64,000 nt of DNA, taken from positions 1,257,166 through 1,321,165 of the forward strand of contig NZ_OAML01000003.1 of assembly GCF_900199435.1 (NCBI RefSeq), written 5' to 3'. A model generated the notes under the pieces. It was given only the letters and a program-made list of their open reading frames with translations. It searched no databases and was not told the origin of the DNA. The translations under genes and the position numbers were made by a program. Origin of the DNA: Pygmaiobacter massiliensis (lineage in GTDB: Bacteria > Bacillota > Clostridia > Oscillospirales > Ruminococcaceae). Below are positions 26,858 to 36,015 of this stretch, in pieces (position 1 is the first letter of the stretch; each line of letters begins with the position of its first letter).

Positions 26858-28042
26858 TTGAAGCTATTGCTGTTTGGCGGCACATTTGACCCGCCACATA
26901 ACGGGCATGTTGCGCTGCTGCGCCATGCAATAGAAGCAGTGCAGCCGGATAAAATTATTGTAATGCCGGCAGGCACACCGCCGCATAAAGCGGCGTCGCA
27001 AACACCGGACGAGTGGCGGTATGAAATGTGCCGTTGCTTTTTATCGGTAGACCCACGCGTGCAGCTGAGCAGATTTGAGCTGCAGCGTCAAGGCAAAAGC
27101 TATACCTTGCTTACGGTAGAGCATCTGGCAGAAAAATACCCTGGTGCGAAAATTTATCTTGCCATTGGCAGCGATATGTTGCTGACTTTTACCGAGTGGC
27201 ATGACTATCGCACGTTGCTGAGCAAGGTGATATTGGTGGCACAAAGCCGTGACGCTGAGGAAACGGCACAGATGCTTCCTGCCATTGAGGCACTGCGTAA
27301 AGAAAACGCGGAGATTCTGTTTATGGATGTGCAGGTGCTTAAACTTTCTTCTACGGCGCTGCGCCAGGCAGCAGAGGAGGGCAAAGATATCTCGGCGTTT
27401 ATTCCGCTAGAGGTGACAGAGGTATTACACCGCCACCCGATTTACAGAAAGGGGATTCCCGCAATGATTGATGCGGGCTATTGCCGCAGCCTTGCCCAAA
27501 AAACATTAAGCGAGCGACGCTATACCCATACCTGCAATGTAGCGCAGCTGGCAGCGGCTTTGGCAAAGCAGTATGGGGCGGACCCGCAAAAGACAGAAAT
27601 AGCGGGATATTTACATGATATCTGCAAAGAAATGCCCAAGGCGCAAATGTTGCAGATGTTGCATGAAAATGCTATAATTACGGATAACGTTGACCAAAAG
27701 CCAGCAGGTGTATGGCATGCGGCAGCGGCAATGATTTACAGCAAAGACACGCTGCATATTGAAGATGAGGCAATATTGAATGCGATTCGGTATCATACAT
27801 CGGCAAGAGCCGGTATGACGAAGCTGGATAAGATTATCTATATGGCGGATATGTGCAGCGCGGAGCGTAACTACAAAGAAGTTGGGGAACTTCGGGCATT
27901 GCTGCAACAGAATCTGGACACAGCAATTACCCGTGCGCTTGAACTAAGCCTGCAATGGCTTACAGAAGAAAAACGCGACATCGACACAGACAGCATTGCG
28001 GCGCTGGATTGGATGAAGCAGCAGGCAGAAGGTACACATTAG
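26858..28042 (+). CDS. nadD: Fused nicotinate-nucleotide adenylyltransferase / YqeK HD hydrolase
   Basis: One 394-residue frame joins two proteins usually encoded separately. Residues 1 to about 200 are NadD (NaMN + ATP to NaAD): GGTFDPPHNGHVALLRHA nucleotidyltransferase motif, VMPAGTPPHK, YLAIGSDM and LSSTALRQA (the SSTxxR motif). Residues from about 205 are YqeK, a bis(5'-nucleosyl)-tetraphosphatase-type HD-domain protein: RRYTHTCNVAQLAAALA, IAGYLHDICKEMP (HD pair), WHAAAAMIY and MTKLDKIIYMADMC. No stop or frameshift is seen at the junction near PAMIDAGYCRSLAQK. The start is TTG with AAGGGAGAG upstream. It probably supports NAD synthesis and Ap4A control together. Confidence 0.92.
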   Translation: MKLLLFGGTFDPPHNGHVALLRHAIEAVQPDKIIVMPAGTPPHKAASQTPDEWRYEMCRCFLSVDPRVQLSRFELQRQGKSYTLLTVEHLAEKYPGAKIYLAIGSDMLLTFTEWHDYRTLLSKVILVAQSRDAEETAQMLPAIEALRKENAEILFMDVQVLKLSSTALRQAAEEGKDISAFIPLEVTEVLHRHPIYRKGIPAMIDAGYCRSLAQKTLSERRYTHTCNVAQLAAALAKQYGADPQKTEIAGYLHDICKEMPKAQMLQMLHENAIITDNVDQKPAGVWHAAAAMIYSKDTLHIEDEAILNAIRYHTSARAGMTKLDKIIYMADMCSAERNYKEVGELRALLQQNLDTAITRALELSLQWLTEEKRDIDTDSIAALDWMKQQAEGTH

Positions 28043-28117
28043 CCTGTACCGCTGCCCTACAGAAGAGCATATCGCTGCCCAAAGGCAGCGCGCTCGGCTG
28101 AAAGGAAGGAACAACCA

Positions 28118-29320
28118 TTGAAAAAGCAACCCACCAATCCTTATTATCATCCCGAAGAAACGCAGGGGCATCGCCGCGCGGCCCAGTCGTCTTCTCCATA
28201 TGCACAGGATACCCGGCAGACGGGACGCAGCGGAGCCTCGTCCCGTAAAAAGAAAAAGAAAAAGGGCGGACATCGTTTTTTGACAACACTGCTCGTTTTA
28301 CTGCTTATTTGCGGCGGCGGGTATTATGCGCTGAACCACCTGGTCACAGGCGGTGCCGTTTCATTGCCTAACTTATTGAATACCCCGCAGGAAATCCGCG
28401 ATGACGTGGTTAACATTCTGTGTGCGGGTATCGACTACGAAGAAGGCAGAGATTACAGTGATGGCATGGGAATGACAGACGTTGTGATGTATGTTTCCTT
28501 TGATGTAAAAGCGAACCGCATCAACATGCTTCAAATCCCGCGTGATACTTATGTGGGCGAAGAAGTACCCACCGGCGGCACCGGCAAAATTAACGCCGTG
28601 GCGCGCTCCGGCAAACAAGACCCTGCAATTGCAAACCTTGCATCGGTGCTGAATGAGCAGCTGAAGCTGCCGGTTGACTATTATGTCACCATCGACATGG
28701 ATGCCTTTAAGACGGTAATCAATGCCATCGGCGGTATCGAGGTTACGGTTCCGTTTGACATCACCGATGACTACGGAAATACGCTGCGCGCCGGTACCCA
28801 GATTGTGGACGGCGCTACCGCGGAGTTTATGGTGCGCCAGCGCCACAACTATGCAAACGCCGACCTTGGCCGTCTTGAGATGCAGCGCTATATGTACTCG
28901 GCATTGCTCAAAACGTTCAAAAGTTTCCCCGCAAAGGACATTGTAAAAGTAATGCCTGCTTATATCCAGTATGTCAAAACCGACATTGGTCTGGCAAAAA
29001 TGGGCGGCCTTGCCCTGAAAGTACGTGAGGTGCCCAGTGAGAACATCACAATGTTTACCTTGCCTTGCGAGCCCTGCAACTGGAATGGAAAATCTCTGGT
29101 GAGCGTGCACAAAGAAGCAGCAGCGGAAATGCTGAATACCTACTTCCGCCCGTATAGCGAGCCAGTACCGGCAGACCAGTTGACCATCATCGAACTTGCC
29201 AATAACGGCAGAGACAGCGGCACCGTACAGTCGATGGATAAAATTGACAGCGGTACGGCAAACTGGGGCAAAGACAGTTATACCCAGCCGGAAACGCCAG
29301 CCTCTTCCGGGGCACAATAG
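28118..29320 (+). CDS. LytR-CpsA-Psr (LCP) family cell-wall ligase
   Basis: LCP proteins transfer undecaprenyl-phosphate-linked polymers to peptidoglycan on the outer face of the membrane. The 400-residue product has a cytoplasmic tail rich in Ser, Gln and a run of lysines (residues 1-50), one transmembrane helix (about 53-71) and an extracellular LCP domain with GMTDVVMYVSFD, the LQIPRDTYVG Arg motif, the conserved Asp/Arg of MVRQRHNYANADLGRLEMQ and a C-terminal low-complexity tail. Start is TTG with GGAAGGAAC upstream. It is placed between nadD-yqeK and rsfS, as in many Clostridia. A hairpin (CGCTGCC/GGCAGCG, 28073-28090) lies in the gap before it. Confidence 0.92.
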   Translation: MKKQPTNPYYHPEETQGHRRAAQSSSPYAQDTRQTGRSGASSRKKKKKKGGHRFLTTLLVLLLICGGGYYALNHLVTGGAVSLPNLLNTPQEIRDDVVNILCAGIDYEEGRDYSDGMGMTDVVMYVSFDVKANRINMLQIPRDTYVGEEVPTGGTGKINAVARSGKQDPAIANLASVLNEQLKLPVDYYVTIDMDAFKTVINAIGGIEVTVPFDITDDYGNTLRAGTQIVDGATAEFMVRQRHNYANADLGRLEMQRYMYSALLKTFKSFPAKDIVKVMPAYIQYVKTDIGLAKMGGLALKVREVPSENITMFTLPCEPCNWNGKSLVSVHKEAAAEMLNTYFRPYSEPVPADQLTIIELANNGRDSGTVQSMDKIDSGTANWGKDSYTQPETPASSGAQ

Positions 29321-29400
29321 AAATATTCCGCTGATTTCAGCGGTCCATGCTGCCCGACCAAATCGGCCGGGTATGCAGTTTAGAAAGGATGAAAAAATTT

Positions 29401-29745
29401 ATGAACGCACTTGAAATTGCAACCATCGCCGCGAAGGCTTTGGATTCTAAAAAAGCGCGCGATATCCGTGTGCTGAAAGTAGAAGACCTTACCGTTCTTA
29501 CCGATTACTTTGTTATTGCTACTGGTACCAGCTCGACGCAGGTACGCGCTTTGGCTGATGAAGTAGAATTTAAACTTTCTGAGGCTGGCCGTAAGCCAGA
29601 CCGTCGTGAAGGTCTTGACGCGAAAAACTGGATCGTCATTGATTACGGTACCGTCATTGTCCATGTGTTTTACCCCGAAACCAGAGATTTCTATGACCTG
29701 GAGCGCCTTTGGGCAGATGCTACTCCCGTTGAAATCGAATATTGA
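29401..29745 (+). CDS. rsfS: Ribosomal silencing factor RsfS
   Basis: RsfS binds L14 and blocks 50S-30S joining when nutrients are scarce. The 114-residue product shows AAKALDSKKARDIRVLKVED, LTDYFVIATGTSSTQVRAL, GLDAKNWIVIDYG and VIVHVFYPETRDFYDLERLW, all typical. I chose the ATG at 29401 (MNALEIATIAAKAL), 12 bases after AGAAAGG; a nearer ATG at 29389 is in frame but has no room for a ribosome binding site. A CCGCTGA/TCAGCGG hairpin (29328-29343) lies in the preceding gap. Confidence 0.93.
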   Translation: MNALEIATIAAKALDSKKARDIRVLKVEDLTVLTDYFVIATGTSSTQVRALADEVEFKLSEAGRKPDRREGLDAKNWIVIDYGTVIVHVFYPETRDFYDLERLWADATPVEIEY

Positions 29746-29817
29746 CCCCTGGTTATTTTAACCCGCCGGTGGACAAGCTTTGCTGCCGGCGGACACATAT
29801 ATTGAGGAGTGATCATC

Positions 29818-32223
29818 GTGAAGTATGACTTCAAAGCCATTGAAGGAAAATGGCAGAAAACATGGGCGGACGAACACACATTTGCGGCAAAGCAGGATTT
29901 TACGCTGCCTAAGTTCTACGCACTGGTTGAGTTCCCGTACCCCTCCGCGCAGGGCCTGCATGTAGGCCACCCGCGCAGCTATACTGCGCTGGACATCGTG
30001 GCGCGCAAAAAACGCCTAGACGGCTACAACGTGTTGTACCCGATGGGCTGGGATGCTTTTGGTCTGCCGACCGAGAACTTTGCGATGAAAAACCATATCC
30101 ACCCCGAAATCGTCACCAAAAACAACGTGGCTCGCTTTAAGAGCCAGCTTCAGGCGTTGGGCCTCTCGTTTGACTGGGACCGCGAAATCAACACCACCGA
30201 TCCGTCTTACTATAAGTGGACGCAGTGGATCTTTTTGCAGCTTTACAAAAAAGGTCTGGCTTACAAAAAAGAGATGAGCGTTAACTGGTGTACCTCCTGC
30301 AAGGTTGTGCTGGCAAACGAAGAAGTTGTTAACGGCACCTGCGAGCGCTGCCACGGCGAAGTAGTCCACAAGGTGAAAAGCCAGTGGATGCTGAAAATCA
30401 CCGAGTATGCAGACCGCTTGATTGACGATCTGGATGGGCTGAATTTCATCGAGCGTGTTACCACCCAGCAGAAAAACTGGATTGGCCGCAGCCATGGTGC
30501 AGAAGTTACATTTGGTACCACACAGGGCGATGATATGGTCGTTTACACCACTCGTCCCGACACCCTGTTCGGCGTAACCTACATGGTTATGGCTCCTGAG
30601 CATAAATTCATCGATAAATGGGCAGACAAAATCACCAACTTTGATGCAGTGTCTGCTTACCGCAAAGAAGCAGCGGCAAAGAGCGATTTTGAGCGTACCG
30701 AACTTGCAAAAGATAAGACCGGTGTTTGCCTGGAAGGCGTAAAAGCCATTAACCCGGTTAATGGTGCGGAGATTCCCATTTTTATTTCCGACTATGTTCT
30801 CGCCACTTATGGTACCGGCGCCATTATGGCAGTGCCCGGCCATGACCAGCGCGACTATGACTTTGCAAAAGCCTTCAACCTGCCCATTATTGAAGTGGTT
30901 GCAGGCGGCGATATCGAGAAAGAAGCATTTACCGACTGCGCTACCGGCATGATGGTAAACAGCGGCTTCCTCACCGGCAAAACCGTAGACGAAGCCAAAG
31001 AAGCTATTGCTGCATGGCTTGTAGAAAACGGCAAAGGTGTGAAAAAGACCAACTTTAAACTGCGTGACTGGGTATTCAGCCGTCAGCGTTATTGGGGCGA
31101 GCCCATCCCGATGGTTTACTGCGAGAAATGTGGCTGGCAGCCGATTCCCGAAAGCGAATTGCCGCTGCGCCTGCCCGAGATTGCGGATTTTGAGCCGGGC
31201 GAAGATGGCGAAAGCCCGCTTGCTAAAATGACCGAATGGGTTAACACCAGCTGCCCCTGCTGCGGTGGCCCTGCAAAACGCGAAACTGACACCATGCCCC
31301 AGTGGGCAGGTTCGTCCTGGTACTTCCTGCGCTACTGCGATCCCCACAATGATGAGGCCATCGCAAGCCCGGAAGCATTGCAATACTGGTGCCCGGTAGA
31401 TTGGTACAACGGTGGCATGGAACATACCACCCTGCATCTGCTGTATTCTCGTTTCTGGCACAAATTCCTATATGACATCGGCGTTGTGCCGACGCTGGAG
31501 CCTTACGCAAAACGCACCAGTCACGGTATGATTCTCGGCGAAGACGGCATTAAAATGTCTAAGAGCCGCGGCAACGTGGTCAATCCGGATGATGTTATCA
31601 ATGAGTACGGTGCAGATACCATGCGTATTTACGAGATGTTCATCGGCGACTTTGAAAAAACTGCGCCTTGGAACACCTCTTCCATCAAAGGCAGCAAACG
31701 CTTCCTCGAGCGTGTATATGACCTTTCTGCTATTGTGGTGCCCGGCGACGAGTACCGCAAAGAGCTGGAAACTGCCTTCCATAAGACCATCAAAAAGGTC
31801 AGCGATGATATCGTCACCTTGAAGATGAACACGGCCATCGCTACCCTGATGAGCCTGCTGAACGATATTCTTGCAACCGGCAGCATTACCCGTGGCGAAT
31901 ACCGCACCTATTTGCTGCTGCTCAACCCGTTCGCCCCGCACCTTACAGAGGAGCTGTGGCAGATGGCTGGCTTTAAGGGCCAGGTTGCACACCAAAAATG
32001 GCCGACCTACGAAGAGGAAAAGTGCAAAGAGGACACCGTGGAGCTTGCTGTGCAGGTAAATGGCAAGGTTCGCGCACGATTCACTGCGGCGGCAGACATT
32101 TCTAAGGACGATGCCCTGGCACAGGCAAAAGAGCAGGAATCCGTAAAGGCATCGCTGGAAGGCAAGCAAATTGTAAAAGAAATTTACGTGCCGGGCAAAC
32201 TTGTGAATATTGCCGCGAAATAA
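29818..32223 (+). CDS. leuS: Leucyl-tRNA synthetase
   Basis: LeuRS charges tRNA-Leu in the cytoplasm. The 801-residue class I enzyme has the HIGH-type motif [12 protein letters not shown] near residue 42, an inserted CP1 editing domain (about 220-415, with [19 protein letters not shown] and [15 protein letters not shown]), zinc-type [15 protein letters not shown], the KMSKS motif [16 protein letters not shown], and a C-terminal anticodon region. GTG at 29818 is preferred over the GTG three codons upstream because AGGAG is 8 bases before it. No T-box leader is present; the 73-base gap from rsfS holds only a CCGCCGG/CCGGCGG hairpin (29763-29792). Confidence 0.97.
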   Translation: MKYDFKAIEGKWQKTWADEHTFAAKQDFTLPKFYALVEFPYPSAQGLHVGHPRSYTALDIVARKKRLDGYNVLYPMGWDAFGLPTENFAMKNHIHPEIVTKNNVARFKSQLQALGLSFDWDREINTTDPSYYKWTQWIFLQLYKKGLAYKKEMSVNWCTSCKVVLANEEVVNGTCERCHGEVVHKVKSQWMLKITEYADRLIDDLDGLNFIERVTTQQKNWIGRSHGAEVTFGTTQGDDMVVYTTRPDTLFGVTYMVMAPEHKFIDKWADKITNFDAVSAYRKEAAAKSDFERTELAKDKTGVCLEGVKAINPVNGAEIPIFISDYVLATYGTGAIMAVPGHDQRDYDFAKAFNLPIIEVVAGGDIEKEAFTDCATGMMVNSGFLTGKTVDEAKEAIAAWLVENGKGVKKTNFKLRDWVFSRQRYWGEPIPMVYCEKCGWQPIPESELPLRLPEIADFEPGEDGESPLAKMTEWVNTSCPCCGGPAKRETDTMPQWAGSSWYFLRYCDPHNDEAIASPEALQYWCPVDWYNGGMEHTTLHLLYSRFWHKFLYDIGVVPTLEPYAKRTSHGMILGEDGIKMSKSRGNVVNPDDVINEYGADTMRIYEMFIGDFEKTAPWNTSSIKGSKRFLERVYDLSAIVVPGDEYRKELETAFHKTIKKVSDDIVTLKMNTAIATLMSLLNDILATGSITRGEYRTYLLLLNPFAPHLTEELWQMAGFKGQVAHQKWPTYEEEKCKEDTVELAVQVNGKVRARFTAAADISKDDALAQAKEQESVKASLEGKQIVKEIYVPGKLVNIAAK

Positions 32224-32240
32224 CCATACGCTAGTATCGC

Positions 32241-32308
32241 TTTTCTTGTTTTAGTTGTGCCAAGGCGGTCTCAGACCCCCGCTTGGCACAACTTGGAAAG
32301 CAAGAAAA
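32241..32308 (+). repeat. Long imperfect hairpin after leuS
   Basis: Outer arms TTTTCTTG/CAAGAAAA (32241-32248, 32301-32308) enclose a perfect 12-bp stem AGTTGTGCCAAG/CTTGGCACAACT (32253-32293) with a further CGG/CCG pairing inside. There is no T-run after it, so it is not a standard terminator, though it may end or protect the leuS transcript. Confidence 0.75.
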
Positions 32309-32383
32309 TAAAAGGATGTATTTTGCTCGCTTTGAAAAAAGTGGTGGTGAAATAATAAATTTGCCTGAAACCTTTATTTAGTG

Positions 32384-32413
32384 TTGACACCAGGGAAGGT
32401 TATAAGGTATAAT
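32384..32413 (+). promoter_or_regulatory. SigA promoter of rpsU
   Basis: Consensus TTGACA (32384-32389) and TATAAT (32408-32413) are 18 bases apart; the start of transcription would be about 70 bases before rpsU. Confidence 0.85.
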
Positions 32414-32493
32414 TTGAATGTTGATTCTTTAGAGGGAGTTCCTCCGCTTGAATGGATCACACTCCTACCTCAAACGTTAAGGGAGGGACAAAG

Positions 32494-32670
32494 ATGTCGG
32501 AAATCCGAGTGAAAGACAATGAATCACTTGACAGTGCACTGCGCCGTTTCAAACGCTCCTGCGCACGGTCTGGTGTTCTTGCAGAAGTTCGTAAACGCGA
32601 ATGCTACGAAAAGCCTTCCGTAAAACGCAAGAAAAAGTCCGAAGCCGCCCGCAAGCGTAAATTCAAATAA
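32494..32670 (+). CDS. rpsU: 30S ribosomal protein S21
   Basis: The 58-residue bS21 begins [20 protein letters not shown] and ends in a highly basic [15 protein letters not shown] tail. S21 sits near the 30S platform and affects mRNA-16S pairing. I chose the ATG at 32494 with GGGAGGGA 4 bases before it; a longer frame at 32452 adds 14 unrelated residues. It has its own promoter and terminator, so it is monocistronic. Confidence 0.96.
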   Translation: MSEIRVKDNESLDSALRRFKRSCARSGVLAEVRKRECYEKPSVKRKKKSEAARKRKFK

Positions 32671-32696
32671 CTGCTGCGGCGTGTGATGACGCATTG

Positions 32697-32728
32697 AAAG
32701 CGGGCCTGTCTACCAGGTCCGCTTTTTT
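32697..32728 (+). terminator. Rho-independent terminator after rpsU
   Basis: AAAGCGGGCCTG pairs with CAGGTCCGCTTT (one G-U) around a 5-base loop; six T residues follow in register. Confidence 0.9.
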
Positions 32729-32818
32729 CATTTTATCATGCTGCGCCTTACCTACAGATGCAGCCCAGTCGTTTTGTTTTAGCGGCCCCGCCGCAATCAG
32801 AAAGGAAAGAGTATCAGT

Positions 32819-33328
32819 ATGCCCTTGTTTTTGCCCACAGACTTTTTTGCGAGCGTCAGCCGCATTACACCCGAATATCTGAAACAGCGCGGTATACGCG
32901 CATTGATTTTAGATGTGGACAATACCTTGACCGAACACGGAAGCCAGGACCTGCCGGAAGAAGTAGAGCTTTGGTTGTGCCAAATGAAGGCTGCGGGTAT
33001 ATCCTTGATTGTCGCGTCCAATAATTTCAAGAAGAGGGTTGCCCCGTTTGCAGCACGCATCGGCCTGCCCTTTGCCTCTTTCAGCTTAAAGCCTCTGCCA
33101 CGGGGCCTTGCAAAAGCGCGCCGCGCACTGGGCCTGCCCAAAGAGCAGATTGCGCTTGTGGGCGACCAGATTTTTACCGATGCACTGGGCGCTAATCTAT
33201 ATGGCATTACTATGCTACTTGTAGTGCCGCGTGCAGAGGATACCAAGTGGAATATCCGCTTTAAGCGTAAGTTAGAGGTGCCATTTATACGGCATTATTA
33301 TAAAAAGGGCGGTAAATTGCATGAGTGA
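32819..33328 (+). CDS. yqeG: YqeG family HAD IIIA-type phosphatase
   Basis: This 169-residue protein belongs to the HAD phosphatase superfamily. HAD motif I is LILDVDNTLTEHGS, with the nucleophile Asp near residue 40; motif II is VASNNFKKRV; motif III is LVGDQIFTDALGAN. The N-terminal LPTDFFASVSRI is typical of YqeG. The substrate is not established; in bacilli it neighbours ribosome and replication genes. AGAAAGGAAAGAG precedes the ATG. Its last 8 bases overlap the next gene, so the two are coupled. Confidence 0.92.
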   Translation: MPLFLPTDFFASVSRITPEYLKQRGIRALILDVDNTLTEHGSQDLPEEVELWLCQMKAAGISLIVASNNFKKRVAPFAARIGLPFASFSLKPLPRGLAKARRALGLPKEQIALVGDQIFTDALGANLYGITMLLVVPRAEDTKWNIRFKRKLEVPFIRHYYKKGGKLHE

Positions 33329-34178
33329 GATTCGGTTTGGCACTGCGGGCGTTGCAGACGATTTTGAAGAGCTGGGCTATAAAAATGCTTTTCAGGTTCC
33401 GGAATATTTGCATTCTTTTGGACTGAATGCGTTTGAGTACCAGTGCGGGCGCGGCGTACGGCTGACCGAGAAAAACGGCAACAGGCTGGGAGCAATCGGC
33501 GCAGAGCAGGGGATTCGGTTTTCGCTGCACGCGCCATACTATATCTCTATGTCGGGCTTGGATGATGAAAAGCGCATGAACAGTATTCGATACCTGCTGC
33601 AAAGCGCTGCTGCGGTTAAAAGCCTTGGCGGCAACCGCGTGATTTTCCATTCCGGTTCCTGTGGCAAGCAAAGCCGGGAAGCAGCGCTGGAAAAAGCGCT
33701 TGATACTATGCGGCATGCCGTAGAGGCAATGGATGAGCATGGTTACTCGGATATTACCCTTTGCCCTGAAGTGATGGGCAAGGTAAACCAGCTGGGGACA
33801 GTAGACGAGGTGCTGGCGCTTTGCAGCGTGGACAAGAGGATTACCCCTTGTGTGGATTTTGGCCATTTGAATGCCCGTACCATGGGCGGGCTTGGCTGTA
33901 AAGAGGACTTTGCAGCTGTGCTGGACCAAATGCAGGAATCGCTGGGCGATGACCGTGCTAAAAACTTTCACGTTCATTTTTCCAAAATACAATATACGCA
34001 AGGCGGCGAAAAATGCCATCTGACCTTTGCAGATCAGGAGTACGGGCCAAACTTTGAGCCGTTTATAGAGCTTTGTGCCGAGCGCGGCCTGACACCGACG
34101 ATTATTTGTGAATCAGCAGGTACGCAGGCGATAGATTCCCGCGCAATGCGGCAGTATTACGACAGTCTTACAAAATAA
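33321..34178 (+). CDS. TIM-barrel endonuclease IV-like / sugar-phosphate isomerase-like protein
   Basis: The 285-residue protein has the xylose-isomerase-like TIM-barrel pattern of AP endonuclease family 2: FGTAGVADDF, LNAFEYQCGRG, IRFSLHAPYYI, NRVIFHSGSCGKQSREAAL, ITLCPEVMGKVNQLG, TPCVDFGHLNAR, FHVHFSKIQYT and ICESAGTQA. The His, Glu and Asp residues at strand ends could bind metal as in Nfo. Because endonuclease IV proper and sugar isomerases share this fold, either DNA repair (apurinic sites) or a sugar reaction is possible. It overlaps yqeG by 8 bases. Confidence 0.75.
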   Translation: MSEIRFGTAGVADDFEELGYKNAFQVPEYLHSFGLNAFEYQCGRGVRLTEKNGNRLGAIGAEQGIRFSLHAPYYISMSGLDDEKRMNSIRYLLQSAAAVKSLGGNRVIFHSGSCGKQSREAALEKALDTMRHAVEAMDEHGYSDITLCPEVMGKVNQLGTVDEVLALCSVDKRITPCVDFGHLNARTMGGLGCKEDFAAVLDQMQESLGDDRAKNFHVHFSKIQYTQGGEKCHLTFADQEYGPNFEPFIELCAERGLTPTIICESAGTQAIDSRAMRQYYDSLTK

Positions 34179-34198
34179 AAAATAAAGAAGGTACAATT

Positions 34199-35269
34199 AT
34201 GGTAAATCGTATTGCCAAGCTGGCCGACGCAATGCCGGCAGATTTTGAGGCAGCCCTCATTAAGACCGAGCCCAATCGGTTCTACTTTCTGGACCTGGAC
34301 GCAGGCGATGCCGGCACGGTACTGGTGCTGAAAGATAAGGCCTATTTCATCATCGATTCTCGCTATATCGAAATTGCTCGGCGCGAAGTACAGACTGCAG
34401 AGGTTATCCTTGAGAAAAACGCTCTTTCGCAGGTAGCAGAGCTGCTGAAAAAGCATAATGTCAAACGTCTTAATGTAGAAAATGACATTACCTTAAAGTA
34501 CTTCGGCGAGCTGAAAAAAGAATTGCCTGGTGTAGAGCTGATCAGCGACGCATCTCTCTCTCAAACTGTTGCGGCTCTGCGTGAAATCAAGGATGAGGAT
34601 GAGCTTGCCCGTATGCGCGAAGCACAGCGCATTACTGACGAATGCTTTACTTACATCTGTGGGCAGATTCGTCCCGGTATGCGGGAGATTGACATCTGCC
34701 TTATGATGGAAACCTATATGCGAACCCACGGGGCCACCGGGCTTGCATTCCCGACAATTCTGGTTTCTGGACCCAATACCAGTCTGCCTCACGGCGAGCC
34801 GGGCGAGCGCGAGCTTTGTGATGGCGACTTTATCACAATGGACTACGGCGCCAAAGTGCGCGGCTATTGCACAGATATGACTCGTACCGTGGCCCTTGGG
34901 CACGTCACCCCCGAGATGGAAGAGGTCTATAATACGGTTTTGAAAGCACAGCTTGCGGCTTGCAATGCAGCTAAAGCAGGCATGGATTGCAAAGCAATTG
35001 ATGAGATTGCACGCAAAGTGATTCGTGATGCAGGTTTTGGCGATAATTTCGGTCATGGACTCGGACACTCGGTTGGCATCGAGATTCATGAGGAGCCGCG
35101 GTTCTCTCCGACAGCGAAAGCCACTGCGCAAAAGGGCCAAATGATGACCATTGAACCGGGTGTTTATCTGCCGGGCAAGTTCGGCGTACGCATCGAGGAT
35201 ACGGTGGTCATGACCGAAGCTGGCTGCGAAATTCTTGGTAAAAGCAATAAAAATTTGATTATTCTTTAA
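34199..35269 (+). CDS. M24-family Xaa-Pro aminopeptidase
   Basis: This 356-residue pita-bread metallopeptidase removes N-terminal residues preceding proline. The N-terminal creatinase-like domain spans about 1-125. The C-terminal catalytic domain has the five metal ligands in MDYGAKVRGYCTDMTRTVAL (two Asp), GHGLGHSVGIEIHEEP (His), MMTIEPGVYLPG (Glu) and GVRIEDTVVM (Glu). ATG at 34199, weak AAGAAGG upstream. It is followed by efp, a frequent neighbour in Firmicutes, suggesting a shared interest in proline-rich translation and turnover, though efp has its own promoter here. Confidence 0.93.
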   Translation: MVNRIAKLADAMPADFEAALIKTEPNRFYFLDLDAGDAGTVLVLKDKAYFIIDSRYIEIARREVQTAEVILEKNALSQVAELLKKHNVKRLNVENDITLKYFGELKKELPGVELISDASLSQTVAALREIKDEDELARMREAQRITDECFTYICGQIRPGMREIDICLMMETYMRTHGATGLAFPTILVSGPNTSLPHGEPGERELCDGDFITMDYGAKVRGYCTDMTRTVALGHVTPEMEEVYNTVLKAQLAACNAAKAGMDCKAIDEIARKVIRDAGFGDNFGHGLGHSVGIEIHEEPRFSPTAKATAQKGQMMTIEPGVYLPGKFGVRIEDTVVMTEAGCEILGKSNKNLIIL

Positions 35270-35296
35270 TTTACGCTCAATTACTTGGTGTTACTC

Positions 35297-35325
35297 TTGC
35301 AAAACACAGGTTTTTAGGGTAGAAT
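35297..35325 (+). promoter_or_regulatory. Probable SigA promoter of efp
   Basis: TTGCAA (35297-35302) and TAGAAT (35320-35325) have a 17-base spacer, about 80 bases before efp. A small AGCTA/TAGCT hairpin lies in the leader. Confidence 0.65.
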
Positions 35326-35406
35326 ATACAGGTAAATCGACTCATGATAGCTAAGTTGTAGCTGTCTGAACATTTTATACTCAATTTTGTTTGGAGGATA
35401 TTTTAT

Positions 35407-35964
35407 ATGATTTCTGCAGGCGATTTTCGCAACGGCGTCACCTTTGAAGAAGACGGTAACGTGCTTCAAATCGTAGAGTTCCAGCACGTTAAACCGGGTA
35501 AGGGCGCTGCTTTCGTGCGCACCAAAACCAAAAACGTTATGACCGGCGCTGTGCTGGAGAAAACCTACAACCCCACTGCTAAATTCCCCACCGCTTTCAT
35601 CGAGCGCCGTGAGATGCAGTACCTGTATGAGGATGGTGGCCTGTACTACTTCATGGACACCGAAACCTACGAGCAGTCTCCCCTGAATGCGTCCGAGCTC
35701 TCTGACGCTTTCAAATTCGTTAAAGAGAACGAAATGGTTAAAGTTCTGTCTTACAAAGGCAAAGTCTTTGGTGTTGAGGCTCCCAACTTTGTTGTCCTCG
35801 AAATCACCGAAACCGAGCCGGGCGTAAAAGGCAACACTGCAACCAACACCCTTAAACCCGCAAAACTCGAAACCGGCGCAGAGATTCGTGTTCCTCTCTT
35901 CATCAATGAAGGCGAGAAAATCCGTATCGATACCCGCACCGGCGAGTATATGGAGCGCGCATAA
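35407..35964 (+). CDS. efp: Translation elongation factor P
   Basis: EF-P enters the ribosomal E-site and rescues stalling at polyproline. The 185-residue product starts [19 protein letters not shown]; the domain I loop [13 protein letters not shown] contains the lysine normally modified in other bacteria. Domains II and III follow ([56 protein letters not shown]). TTTGGAGG lies upstream. The genome window has no epmA/epmB nearby; in Firmicutes other lysine modifications are known. Confidence 0.97.
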   Translation: MISAGDFRNGVTFEEDGNVLQIVEFQHVKPGKGAAFVRTKTKNVMTGAVLEKTYNPTAKFPTAFIERREMQYLYEDGGLYYFMDTETYEQSPLNASELSDAFKFVKENEMVKVLSYKGKVFGVEAPNFVVLEITETEPGVKGNTATNTLKPAKLETGAEIRVPLFINEGEKIRIDTRTGEYMERA

Positions 35965-36015
35965 TCGAATTTTCGATTTTGTAATAATAGAAAAAGAAAG
36001 GCTAGGTGCAACATA

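Noticed and set aside
29746-29817. T-box leader before leuS
   Set aside because: The gap is only about 72 bases and lacks the T-box sequence, specifier loop and terminator/antiterminator pair.
30016-31461. 481-codon open frame on the minus strand inside leuS
   Set aside because: It lies wholly opposite a well-conserved leucyl-tRNA synthetase, its composition reflects the complement of those codons, and no ribosome binding site or family motif was seen.
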